DNA of 64,000 bases from Chrysemys picta bellii (lineage: Eukaryota; Chordata; Testudines; Emydidae): positions 32,009,011-32,073,010 of the forward strand of contig NC_088796.1 of NCBI RefSeq assembly GCF_011386835.1, given 5' to 3'. Below the pieces are notes generated by a model. The model was given only the letters and a program-made list of their open reading frames with translations. It was not told where the DNA came from and did no database searches. Of the stretch, positions 10,860 to 21,824 are shown piece after piece. The translations under genes were made by a program, and so were the position numbers. Within the stretch, counting starts at the first letter, position 1, and each line of letters begins with the position of its first letter.

Positions 10860-11460
10860 AATTATGCAACAGCTGGATAAATCTATCATATGTTGGCAAA
10901 AAGCAACAAGCACTTTTAATTAGCTGAGTGAATGTAGTTTGCTGAATGCTGAAAGCACAGCCTCACTCATATTAAAATGTGCCTAATTTTCTGTGAAAAA
11001 GTCCCATCTGAACAGCCCTGACCACAGTCAATCATACTAAAAGCCACTGATGCTTAATTTGATTTACCAATATAAAATGCAAATTAGGTGATTAAGTGGA
11101 GTGGCAGACATAGTAGGGCCTCTTTCAAACCATCAAGTTAAATGCAAGCAGACAGCAAACTGGCTGTGCAAAGAAAATTTTAGCATATTCGTTTGATTAG
11201 TGCTACAAAAATTTAATTAGGTTGGCTAATTACTTGACAAATTGCTCTACACTAGAGACAAGGCAGAGCATGTTTTATTCCTGCAAAAACCCTGTGTGTA
11301 TTTTAGCCCAAATGCTATCTGCCAATTTGCAAAAGCATTATTAAATGAATGGAAGATGGTACAACAGTACCCAACAATGGCAAATCGTATAACGCATGTA
11401 ATTAGACAAGACACGCACAACTACATCCATATGTCCATGATCCCTCATGTCTAAAATATT
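10860..11460. promoter_or_regulatory. Candidate non-coding regulatory stretch rich in TAATTA-type sites
   Basis: About 600 bp that match none of the repeat families I recognise. Homeodomain-like sites are dense: TTTTAATTAGCTGAG near 10914, CAAATTAGGTGATTAAG near 11080, TTTAATTAGG at 11211-11220, GCTAATTAC near 11224 and GTAATTAGAC at 11399. The combination of a repeat-free block and clustered TAAT cores is typical of developmental enhancers in gene deserts. This is inference only, because an AT-rich background also produces such sites and conservation cannot be seen from one sequence. Confidence 0.25.
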
Positions 11461-12417
11461 TAACACAATATTTCTTGGAAAATAATGTATAAACAGATTA
11501 TTACAATGCTGTCAGTTTTTCATAAGAAGCAATATATCGAAAATACTCATTAGTGGAATACAGAGCTCATCTAAAGCAGAGCCTCTTCACCTAAATGAAC
11601 TCTATCAAATGCAGCAAAGTGACACACTGTAACTGTATCACACTAAAAGGAAATAACATACACTGTTCGGCTGAGGGCTTTATCTTTATGTATATTTAGT
11701 GCTGAGCTGTGCCAAGAAAATTAGTTATCTGGTGAGTGAAGAAAGGAAAACTTGAATGAATTATTACATTTTACAATTCTAGCTGTGTAAATAGGTCAAA
11801 TAAGAAGAACACCAGGACATTATTATAGAGCACAATTCTTTTCTTGTTTGTCCATTAGTGTTCACATGCCACAAAATTTGCCATTTCTCTCAGGAGACTG
11901 CATTTGCTTCTGCTGATCTTCAGTGTAACTAATCAGCCTCTACTGACTAAACATTCATGATAATATAAATAGATACCCACTTTATCTACTCAAGTGGAAA
12001 AAATAAGTATCATATTTTATAAACATAATGCAGTGCAGTTAGCAATTAGATACTGCATTTAACTCAGGCTAAAGCAATATCTTAGGAAACCATGGGATAC
12101 AGGAGGTCTGAGAAGAATCATCATTATTATGTGCATGAAGGTATAAAATATTATTTCTTGCCATTAGCAATTCTCAACTTCTGTTCTATAAGGCCAATGC
12201 AATTTTTAAACATCCCAGTAAAATGATGAAATCCCAAATTGAACACAATTTCATGTAATATCAGGATAATTATTACAATGTCTGATTGAGTTGGTTTTTG
12301 TCATTTTGTGTGTTTCAGGTCCCTATCACTTCATATAAATGACTGTGTTAAACTTACATTAAAGGAAAGGCAAAATAGGCTTCTGACCCCAATTTTTGAA
12401 GATAATTAGCAATCTTG
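11461..12417. other. Intergenic, no gene seen
   Basis: AT-rich and unique-looking. No terminal repeats, long ORFs or RNA genes recognised. Confidence 0.35.
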
Positions 12418-13360
12418 CGTAGAACCAGACACATTTTTTCATCCAAAACATTTTTTTTTTGGCTGAAAAATGTAATTCAGGTCAACCAAAACGTTTCATG
12501 AATTCATGTTGATTTCATCAAATTGTTTCAGTCAAAACAAACAAAACAAATTCTGAAAATGTGAGAATGGTTTGTTTCATCATTTTTACAATGTCTCCTT
12601 TTGATATTTTGACTCACAAGAGGATTTAGAAACCAAAATCCGAGGTGGCAACGGCCATCTCCATTATAACCTTTATCCCACTGGTTAGGGCACTTATCTT
12701 AGAACCCAAGTCTCTCCCCAGAGAGGTCTCTAACCATCAGGCTAAGGGTATGCTAAATTGAGTGTTTCTCAGTCTCTCCTGTTGAAGCTTATCCACTTTG
12801 TATAAAAACATATATATTCAGTAGGGCAGGGATTGGAACCCACGCATCCCCCCAGTAAGTGCCCTAACCATGGGGTTATCGAGTCACTCTCATTCTCCTT
12901 CTGTCCCCGTGGCTATTAATTTATATATGATGAAACAGCTTCAACAGGTGAGACGGAGCCCCACCCCAGAATATCCCTGTAGTCTGGTGATGAGGGCACT
13001 CACAAGAAAGATCAAGTAAATCTCATGGCTCAAGTCCCCGCTTCTGCGCGCGCGCGGGGGGGGGGGGGGGGGGAGAGGGGTTGAATTTGGGTCTCCCACA
13101 TGGCAGATAAATGCTAAAGTTTATAGGGGGAATCCTGTCACCACCACCTTTGGTAGCTGAGCTTTGGAAATATAGGCCTTTATTTCCTTTGCTTTTATTA
13201 AAACTAGGGGAAATACATTTTTCAATTGACCCCAAATGAATTTTTTCCAACTTTTTCTATTCACCAAAAATGTCAGTTGGACCCAAAACTCAAATGTTAT
13301 TTTTGATTTTTCAAGATTTGCCAGTAAACCAAAAGTTCAATTATTCACTCAGTTCTAATC
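12418..13360. mobile_element. Composite repeat: AT-rich inverted ends around a palindromic tRNA-like array
   Basis: The left arm (12418-12650) begins GTAGAACCAGACACATTTTT. The right arm (13215-13360) ends TTCACTCAGTTCTAATC. Both are in the AAAATTTT style of the family at 1960-2335. Between them, 12660-13040 is an array of inverted units: GGTTAGGGCAC at the left, then TCTCCTGTTGAAGC, then AAGTGCCCTAACCATGG reversed, then GAAACAGCTTCAACAGG reversed. The locus at 49275-49975 has the same plan, so the array belongs to the element. The array edge carries a GCGCGCGCGC run followed by about 18 G at 13046-13073. Confidence 0.5.
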
Positions 13361-13490
13361 TTGGGTGCATTGATTTTTGGGTGCCCAAGCTGAGACACCT
13401 TAAAGGTACCTGATTTTCAGAGTATGCATGCTCAGCACTGTCTGAAAATTGGGCCCCTTTGAAGTGTCCCAAGCTGAGCATACAGAAATC
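13361..13490. repeat. MITE-like palindromic repeat with GGGTGCCCAAGCTGAG
   Basis: GTGCCCAAGCTGAGACACC and GGTACCTGATTTTCAGAG in the left half are mirrored by CTGAAAATTGGGCCCC and GTGTCCCAAGCTGAGC in the right half. Related words (CACCCATTTTTGAAAAT) recur near 20990, 35578 and 62130, suggesting a dispersed small non-coding family. Confidence 0.45.
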
Positions 13491-13896
13491 GACTCTCTCC
13501 AAATCAAACCACCACTTTTCAGCATCATGCTGTTATTGAAATAATCAGTATAGAAAAGGACCCCAAGAATCACTGGAACTCAAAACTGATCAGATGGGGA
13601 AACAGATACAGGATTCAGTTCAGCCAGAGATTACCAAGAGGAATGGTTTGCAAAGATCTCATAGCTGGTACATGAACTAGTGCCTCGTTATTGTTTTACA
13701 GTAATATGAGCTTGTCAAAAGGATTATTCTGGAAAATTGTTGGCATTATCGGAGTATGCAGCCCTCTAACTCTTTATGCTCTGTTGTATCAAAGAGTCAC
13801 TGAGATTGGTTTAGGGCCCTTGGTCCCTTATCATCCCCCGACTTTTTTCACACATCTATATACTGGTGTAACAACTCTTAGATGAGAAGGCGGAAC
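13491..13896. other. Intergenic, no gene seen
   Basis: No repeat ends or supported ORF. The 64-codon reading at 13691-13885 has no supporting context. Confidence 0.35.
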
Positions 13897-13897
13897 A

Positions 13898-14192
13898 CTA
13901 AGGCTACATCTTCACTACGGGGGGGGGGGTCGATTTAAGATACGCAAATTCAGCTACGCGAATAGTGTAGCTGAATTCGACGTATCGCAGCCGATTTACC
14001 CCGCTGTAGGGACGGCGGCAAAATCGACCTCTGCGGCTTCCCATCGACGGCGCTTACTCCCACCTCCGCTGGTGGAGTAAGAGCGTCGATTCGGGGATCG
14101 ATTGTCGCGTCCAGACGGGACACGATAAATCGATCCCCGAGAGGTCGATTTCTACCCGCCGATTCAGGCGGGTAGTGTAGACCCAGCCTTAG
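13898..14192. mobile_element. CpG-rich Harbinger-like foldback MITE
   Basis: The ends are inverted: AAGGCTACATCTTCACTACG at the left and AAGGCTGGGTCTACACTACC read inward from the right. Subterminal and internal stems include CGAATTCAGCTAC-type words near 13950-13980, CTTACTCCCACCTCCGC / GGTGGAGTAAG at 14051-14083, and TCGGGGATCGAT / ATCGATCCCCGA around 14090-14141. The element is GC- and CpG-rich against its surroundings, with a G10-11 run near 13919. The flanking bases are TAA and TTA, so the 3-bp duplication is imperfect. Confidence 0.7.
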
Positions 14193-14195
14193 TTT

Positions 14196-17100
14196 GTTTC
14201 TTTTGGGTGCTATTTCTCAGCCAAGTACAATCTGTTTAATTTAGTTTTGCAGGAGCTCCCCAGCTGGCCTTCTTCTACAATTCTTTATTACTGAATGCCC
14301 AAAAACAAGACCTTTGGGCTTAGACATGTGGGGTCAAACTTTGGAGTGACTCTCAAGTGAAGAGGTTATGTACACTTTCTTCTGGAGCTTCTATACCAAC
14401 AGACTCCCTCTAGATGCCCTTACAATTTTCACAGACAATTTCATCCTTAGACTCTCACTTAAATTGAGACTCACTTACTAACACAACTACAGTAACTATC
14501 TATTTCACTTTGCATCATCCCAGAAGAAAGCATCATCCCAGAGGAACCTGGAAATACATGGTAAATATCCCACCAATTATATTTTAAGTGTACAGACTCT
14601 GTCAAATAGTGCAGTTTCTCTTCCCCCACCTACTTTTTCAGTTCCTCCTGTCTCCTTTTTCTGACGGTGTTCAAATATTAATTTTTCCTCATGTTGTTAG
14701 CACAGTAATTACACACTTCACTATAAATAGTGTTGTTTAATCCATCTGAAAGGCATTCGGTAGATGGGGATCCTAGCATGGCCTGTGAATTAAGAGCAAC
14801 AAGATCTAGTCCCAGCTACATCTGCTTTAGAGCAGATTTTGCCTTTGTTTCTACCAAAGAGTAAAAGCATTTGGTTTAGGTCCCACTAACAAAGGGCCAC
14901 CTGTACTGAGATTCAGAAGAGAAAACCAGCTAAGTTTACTGCTATCATCGCAGATAGCATACGTTAATCAGTCTTCCCTTTCATGTGCTTTTTAAAATCC
15001 TTCTTCCCTAGAAGTAGGAGCAACAGACAGAATTACACAAGAGCAAAACTGTACTGTGTTCCTGATGAAAAGAGCCTGAAGTGTTTCACATAAGGCTGCA
15101 GTAGATTGCTTATGTAATTGTAAATTATAACAACAAAAGACAGCAAGCTGATGAGAATAAACAAAATGCTTCTTGAGCAATGCAACTAATAAAATATGAT
15201 AATTGTCAGTGACATTCAACAGTGTATGTTTATGCCTGATAACATACCTGCCTTCTTTTATTTCCCAGTATTCCCTGAAGTATTAGTTACACAATTGTAT
15301 AAAACATTCAGAGTTTTTCATGATAATAGGCGGATACCATTTCATGTCATGAATATATTTTTGCTGCTTGACTGAATATGTATGATGTTCGATGTGACCA
15401 TTTTCCCATCCTTGTATCAAAGAAATCCCCTTAACATGTGAAGAAAAGTACATCATATTCCATGAAATGCTTTTGGTTTCACATTTTGTACTCTGTATAC
15501 ATTGTGATAGCAGACATCGCTATAAGCATGCTAACAAGATCTGAATGTGAAATTATGAGCCGAATTCTGCTCCCTCATTAACTTCATTGACTAGAGTGGA
15601 TTTACTCTGGGTTCAAGACTGTGTAGCTAAGAAAAGAATTTAGCCTGATATGGCCACAAATAACTTTTAAACTGCAAAAACTGTATTATTTGCACCCATG
15701 ATTGATGTGTTGCATAGGATAAAACAAAAACAAATATAATACTTTCTGGAGTGGGGAAGCCTTTTCCCTGAAGACATACCCTGCATTCCAGATAGTGCAT
15801 TCAGCATCTCTGCATATACTTCATTGCTTTAATCCTACTCCTTACATTCTGCATCCTCACTAACCTCATTCTGCCAAAGAGTTTATCCATTCTGCCTACT
15901 AATCAGAGCCCGACAGTTGGAACTGAACACACCAGGCCACATTTTGAGACGAGTAAAGTCATGTAAATTTCATTCCAGTGCACTGATTTAGATTTGCTTA
16001 GAGTCAGTGGGGTACATTTCAAAGGTAACTATGGTTTTGGATGCTTCAATTTTAGTACATACAATTTGAGACACTTGGGCTATCTATAATTGCTGCTGGA
16101 TTTGAATAAAAAAAAATTAGACCTAATTTGACCTCAGACCAGAAAGTTTTAAAAAAAATCTGTCCTGAATCTACTTCCTAATTCTGCCTCCTCAGTCTAA
16201 CTGTATCGATAATATATTCTATAGTGGTGGTTATTTAAAAAAAAGCATGCATCTTATATTATGGCTTAAAGAACCAAAAGAGTAGGAGAGAATGAGGATT
16301 GCCAACAATTGTTTGTCTTAATATTTATGAGAATTTAGTGCTTATGTAAGGAGAGACTTTGATTTGCTTTGTGTAGTAAAACAATCCTTAAGCTACTTTA
16401 CATACAGTTTTTGAAATGCAGCTCACTCCTGTCTTGCAACACTTTCTACTATTGCAATCCTGATCTCCTCTTGGAGTGGAAATTGCCAGAGGTACCAAGC
16501 TGTGTAGTGGTTTTGTCATGTGCAATAATAGGAAGTAGGTTGGGAGCTGAGACCATATTTCCTCTTATGTAACCTAGGCTAAGATTGGAATCCAGGTGCA
16601 ATATGAATAGATGAAAAAAGTATATGCTAATTAACGCATTGTATCAACTTGTTCCTTATTGTAAGAATATGGGTACTGTTTCTTTAAATCTGTAGCAGGA
16701 AGCCCTGGAGAACACTAGGGAAGATTGTAGGTAGAAGTGCTACAGTGAGGCAAAGCAAGAGAGTATCTTTAGGGATACTACTGTTTTCCTTATTCTAATA
16801 AAGTTCCTAGTTCAGTGTGAGATGAAAGTCACTCTTCCCTACTGTCACATGACATCTTTGGCCCAACTCTAACGACAAATGAATTGTGTTCACGCACAAG
16901 CAATTTCTATTTCCAGTTTGTTTTAATACATCCCTTTCCCCCCTTCTTCCACCCCATTTTATTTTAATAGATGAAAAGAAATGTATGAGAGTCTCTCAAC
17001 ATCTGGAGTATCTGAAAAAAATATCATCACACTAGTATATTAAATTGTTACTTTTCATATCCATCGCCTCCTTATTTTGGCAGGAAACAAAGACACACAC

Positions 17101-18510
17101 AAATATACTTTCTTTAAGACATGCTCATCCTCCTCTCAAACAACACTTATATCACCTATCATCTTTCATACACTTCAGTATCTTGCACACATCATACATA
17201 CCACAGGTTCATTCAAAACACTGAGCTCTCTTATGTCTCACAATAGTTTGGCATGCCTAAAGAACACATTTCTAGCAAATGAGTCAGAATTCCAAATAGA
17301 TAAACCTCATTCTCTTTGCAAAGCTTTTAGAGTAAGTAGGTCTCAGAGAGCAGTACGTTCTCTAGCAAACGCCATCCTTTCCCTCCCCCTCCGGTTCTAC
17401 CGCTATAATAAAAAACAAAAAAGGTCATTCCATAGTTATAAGGATGATACCTTCCCAGTAATATAAAATACTTTGTTTCTATCAGATATTACAGGACCTC
17501 TTAAAAAAATTCTCACATGAAATGTTGCACCAATCTACGCAGGCAGATTTTTAAATTACATGGGATACAATGGATATGATTATATCTTCCATATAGCGGT
17601 AAATCTGATAGAGTAGACAGTTAAACTATTACAAGAAGGTGAAAGCAAGTTCAGTGACTGTAAAACTATGAAAAGGAAACCTACAGCACAAAGTTATAGT
17701 CCTAGGAAGTCATCTCCTTTGTGGCACTTTTGGTACACAGAGTGAGAAAGGGAGATTCCTTGAAGAGCTGTTGCTTCCTTCGGGTGGATATGTGGTATGG
17801 GGGTCATATATTTGGGGGGGTCATAAAATACATGTTGTAGCATCTGGTGCAGCAGTGTCAGTAACTATCATTGGCATTTCCTCTATGGCAGAGACCATAC
17901 TGTCTTCAAGAAAGACAGTATGTTTTGAGAGGCAGCCTCTTGCTTTCCATTTCACTGCTAATATCACAGGACAGTATGCTTCTTCCTTTTGATCACATCT
18001 GTTGTTGTTTTTTTGACCCATGTATATGCCTAGACTTTTACTTCTAGATACCTAAAGCACAGCAAAGGTGTTCACTGTTCGGAAAGTGGCTGTGATGTAA
18101 TGCTGAAAGCAACATTTGTCATAGTGTATGCAGGGTCAGCGCAGAAAGGCAAGTGCTTACAACAGTAGTAAGTATGCTGTGCTTAACTGTGGCTTTGCCA
18201 CAAGCCCTATATAGGGAGCAGTGGGCAGTTGCACAACCCCATGAGCAGGCCAGGAACCAAACTCTGATTCAGAGAATCACTCTCCTACTATCCCCTTGTT
18301 TCAAGTGGGAAGTGTCATGTGGCAGTTCCAACCTGGTGCAGTATATGCCCCCTAGCTCATTGGTGTTGCTGCACTGGCTGGCACAGCATAGGGGACGAGC
18401 CAAGGCTTTGCCTACATTCACAGGAGGAGACACAATGACCCAGTGGAGGCTGCTGTCCCCTATATCCTGAGATCTGTGGTATGGGTAATTGGCACAGGGA
18501 AGTAAAGGGG
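14196..18510. other. Long intergenic stretch, no gene seen
   Basis: About 4.3 kb of AT-rich DNA. A MITE half with CGAATTCTGCTCCCTCATT lies at 15562-15580, and GTACATTTCAAAGGTAACTA near 16013 is MITE-like. At 16640-16860 a TGTATCAACTTG start, AATAAAGTTCCTAGTTCAG and a nearby TGTCACATGACATC resemble a decayed LTR, without a provable duplication. The 129-codon ORF at 17077-17466 has no ATG-based start and no recognisable motif. Confidence 0.35.
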
Positions 18511-19385
18511 TATCTCATAGAGTCCACTCACCACTAGGGGCACCTCCTCCTGACTGCTCTGGGGATTAGCTCCTTCCAGGTGCTGCACCTTCCTCTGGCA
18601 GCCTCTCCACCCATCATCCCCTCTCACCCTGCAACCCCTCTGCTCCAGTTTCCTCTTCATGATGTGACTGTCCAGTCAGGCCACTATGGTCATCCCCTTC
18701 CAGGGTATCAAAGTCTTTCTGGGCAAACAGTCCCAGGCAGTCCACTCTCCACTGCCTCGTGTATGCCACTTCCCCTGTGGCTGTTAGGGGAATCCTGGCC
18801 CACCCTACTCCAGGATCCTGCTCAGGGGCCCTCTCGTCAGCAGTCAAAGTCAGCACTTTGGGGGGAGGGATAGCTCAGTGGTTTGAGCATTGGCCTGCTA
18901 AACCCAGAGTTGTGAATTCAATCCTTGAGGGGGCCACTTGGGGATCTGGGGCAAAATCAGTACTTGGTCCTGCTAGTGAAGGCAGGGGGCTGGACTCGAT
19001 GACCTTTCAAGGTCCCTTCCAGTTCTAGGAGATGGGATATCTCCATTAATTATTATATTATTATCCTACACTTGCTGCTTCTCCTCTGAGCCTTTCCTAC
19101 CTTTCCAGCCCATCCTCCTCCCAGAGAGTAACTATAAGCTACTTGTCTCTATAGCACCAAACACATCTCCCTTTTTCCAAGGGGTTAACTACTTCCCCTG
19201 CAGTTCCCAGCTCCTCTCAGCTCCTGGGCTTTATACAGGCCCCACCTGTCCCTGTCCAGCTGAGCCTTATCTCTAATTAATCCCTGCTCCCTGGTTCCTC
19301 CTCCAGGTGCAGCTTGGGCAGTTTACTGGCCCACCTAGCCACCTTAACCCCTTCAGGTCTTGTGTGGGGTGGATACCCCAGCACA
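18511..19385 (-). mobile_element. Solo LTR of an endogenous retrovirus-like family, minus strand, SINE inside
   Basis: Read on the minus strand it begins TGTGCTGGGGTATCC at 19385 and runs through AAGGGGTTAAGG, a TATA-like GTATAAAG (19230-19237), then the SINE interruption, then GCAGTGGAGAGTGGAC, and ends GAGTGGACTCTATGAGATA. Sequence and order parallel the plus-strand LTR at 62703-63400 (shared GTGGCA..CAGGCAGTGGA and GCACCTGGAAGGAGCTAAT blocks). The five-base flanks (AGGGG and GAGTG) no longer match, so the boundaries are approximate. It has no gag, pol or env neighbour and is therefore a solo or truncated LTR. Overlapping ORFs at 18580-18873 are not genes. Confidence 0.6.
18860..19064 (+). 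mobile_element. tRNA-derived turtle-type SINE
   Basis: The polIII box A is at 18871-18881 (TAGCTCAGTGG) and box B at 18914-18924 (GAATTCAATCC), in a tRNA-like head. The body has GGGGCAAAATCAGTACTTG, GTGAAGGCAGGGGGCTGGAC, CTTTCAAGGTCCCTTCCAG and an ATT-rich tail. This arrangement is the hallmark of turtle Cry-type polIII SINEs, and it is the main ground for naming the organism. It interrupts the LTR at 18511-19385, so it is younger than that LTR. Confidence 0.9.
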
Positions 19386-21441
19386 GAGTGTTTTATACCT
19401 TCTTACTCCACTGTGTGGGAGTGTAAATTGGGCCACAGTCTGGCTTTCTATTAGTAATGCTAGTCAGCACTACTTCCAGGTGTAGTAAAACCTAAAGCAT
19501 TACCTATTTCCCAGAAATACTCCCATTAATTTTATCGGCACAGCTCCTGCTACTCAGTATCACAAAGATTCTGCTGCAGTCACCACTGAGCGTGACACAA
19601 GAGAACTGACAGCCTTTTGGTTCAGTTTGATGCAGCACAATCTCTTCCCCCTTCTCTCCCAGTGCAAGATCATGTAATGGTAAGCTGAGTTCTGCTATTA
19701 TGGCATGCTATCATGTTAGCATTTTATGTACGTGCTACAGGCTACATTCTGAAATGAAAATAGAGAAACCCTTCGAAAAATAATGTTTTTTTCTGGTGTT
19801 CTTTTAAAAGTTGGGAGGGATCAGCTGACATGTCTAGAAGGGAGCAAATAAAAGGCCACCTCTAAGGTAAGTGCTCCTCACTATGTCTAAGGATTGCAGA
19901 TCCAGGACCTGTTTACTGAGCTATAGTATAAAAATACACATTATTTGAGCACGCTAAAGGAAAATCTATACAAAGTTACTTTTATATAGTAACTATCATA
20001 GACAGTTGCATAAATGTGTTCAGATTCACCCCAATTCCCTTTGTATGTGAAATATAGTTCTGTAAACTGTCAGCCACCTATGTGAAAACATCATAAACAT
20101 CATTTCAATATTTCTCATCTTTACAAAGGAATGGTATGTTGCCATCTTGAACAATCTGAAGACAATGAAGATTCCAGTTGAGGTTTGGACCATGAGCAAT
20201 GTGCTATTTCTGAGTAGCTAATGATGGAGAGCACTTCACCATTTTCTTTAGCATTAACAATTTATTTATACATTCCCACTTAAATATTGAGGCAATGGGT
20301 TTGATTTTGTGTCTGTCATTGGTGTACAAGTACCCACAAGCCCACTAGATGTGAACTTGCTTTGTTTTAGATCATTATGAAGTAAGCTGCCTCCCAAATC
20401 TTTGGTACGGAGTGGAGGGCTACTGCAAAAAGCAGAAATTAAGTCTCACATATCTACTCAGTCATCAAGAAGAGATTAGCAGCATACTGCTGTTAAGTCA
20501 CTAGTAATAATGTTAGTAGGTGGTGCTGTGTGTTCCAGTGTTTACTACAGTCCCTCCTGCTGTGCTTTTATAAAGAAGTGGGCCAGCTCCCTAGGAAATG
20601 GATAACAGCTTGTGGCTATGTGTGTTCCTAGGAACCAAAGATTGAGACTGGAGAAGAGGGTGTAAGGAGCCTGCCAGAACTTATGTGGCCTCCATAAAGG
20701 TTAGGCAAAATTGCAGCTCCAGGGTTTTAAGGACTACAGGCCTGCTCCATTCCCTGCGGGTATACAAGGTATCAAAGTGAATAGAAGAAGTCAGCTCTAC
20801 CCTCCCTACACACTGGCCAGATTAGCTGACTGGCCACAGGAGGTAAACTAGAGTGTATAAAGGGATGAGGTGGCAGGCTTGCTCCTTCTGCATGCTTGAA
20901 ACCTCCTTGTCTGTGTGAACCGATGAATGTTCAGCACTTAAAAAATCAGGCAACTCAGGTCATTAAATAAGGCCTCAGAAGCTTAACTTCAGGCACCCAT
21001 TTTTGAAAATCTTGGCCTATGTGCCCACCTAGACTTGATGATGGAGTTAAAGTACTTGAAGGAGAAATCATTCCTGGGTGTCTATGTAACCTTTGGGTGA
21101 ACTAGAGTTCACTTCACTGCCCTTTTTCAGTGCCTAAACCCCCCAATTCCCATAGAAAAGTAGCTGGAGTCCCAGAGTTCAGTCTCTAAGGATTTTCAGC
21201 AAGGATTGCACAGGGTCAGCCCCACATTCAAGTCCCAAAAGGAACTAAAGAAATGAATTTAATGAAATAATTTTATAAAATCCTATGATAAAGAAACAAA
21301 TAATAATCTAATTTTTACAGCATAACATGTCTATTTTATAATCCACAGACATGATCTTCACAGTTGTACATAAGCATAAATAAAGAAAACAAATTAAAAT
21401 CTGAACAGTTTAGTCCCCACAGAAACACAGTGAGAAGAAAC
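19386..21441. other. Intergenic, no gene seen
   Basis: About 2 kb with a MITE-like patch at 20930-21020 (CAGGCACCCATTTTTGAAAA). A GTGTATAAAGGGATGAGG motif near 20852 could be a TATA-like remnant. No supported ORF. Confidence 0.35.
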
Positions 21442-21824
21442 TTAGGCCTGGTCTACACTACGAGTTTAGGTCAACTTTAGCAGCGTTAAATTGAATTAAG
21501 CCTGGATACGTTCACACGACGAAGCCCTTTCTTTCGACTTAAGGGGCCCTTTAAACCGGTTTCTTTACTCCATCTCCGACGAGGGGATTAGCGATAAAAT
21601 CGGCCTTAGCGAGTCGGAATTGGGGTAGTGTGGACGGAATTCGACATTATTGGCCTCCGGGAGCTATCCCACAGTGCTTCATTGTGACCGCTCTGGACAG
21701 CACTCTCAACTCAGATGCACTGACTAGGTAGAAAGGAAAAGCCCTGCGAACGTTTGAATTTCATTTCCTGTTTGCGTGGAGAGCACAGGTGACCACGCAG
21801 AGCTCATCAGCACAGGTAACCATG

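Noticed and set aside
17077..17466. 129-codon plus-strand ORF
   Set aside because: The upstream part starts at a non-ATG codon, and there is no motif, repeated family block or gene context. It is compatible with chance.
18860..19064. tRNA gene
   Set aside because: Box A and box B are present, but the sequence continues into the SINE body and tail. The anticodon arm and acceptor stem do not form a normal tRNA.
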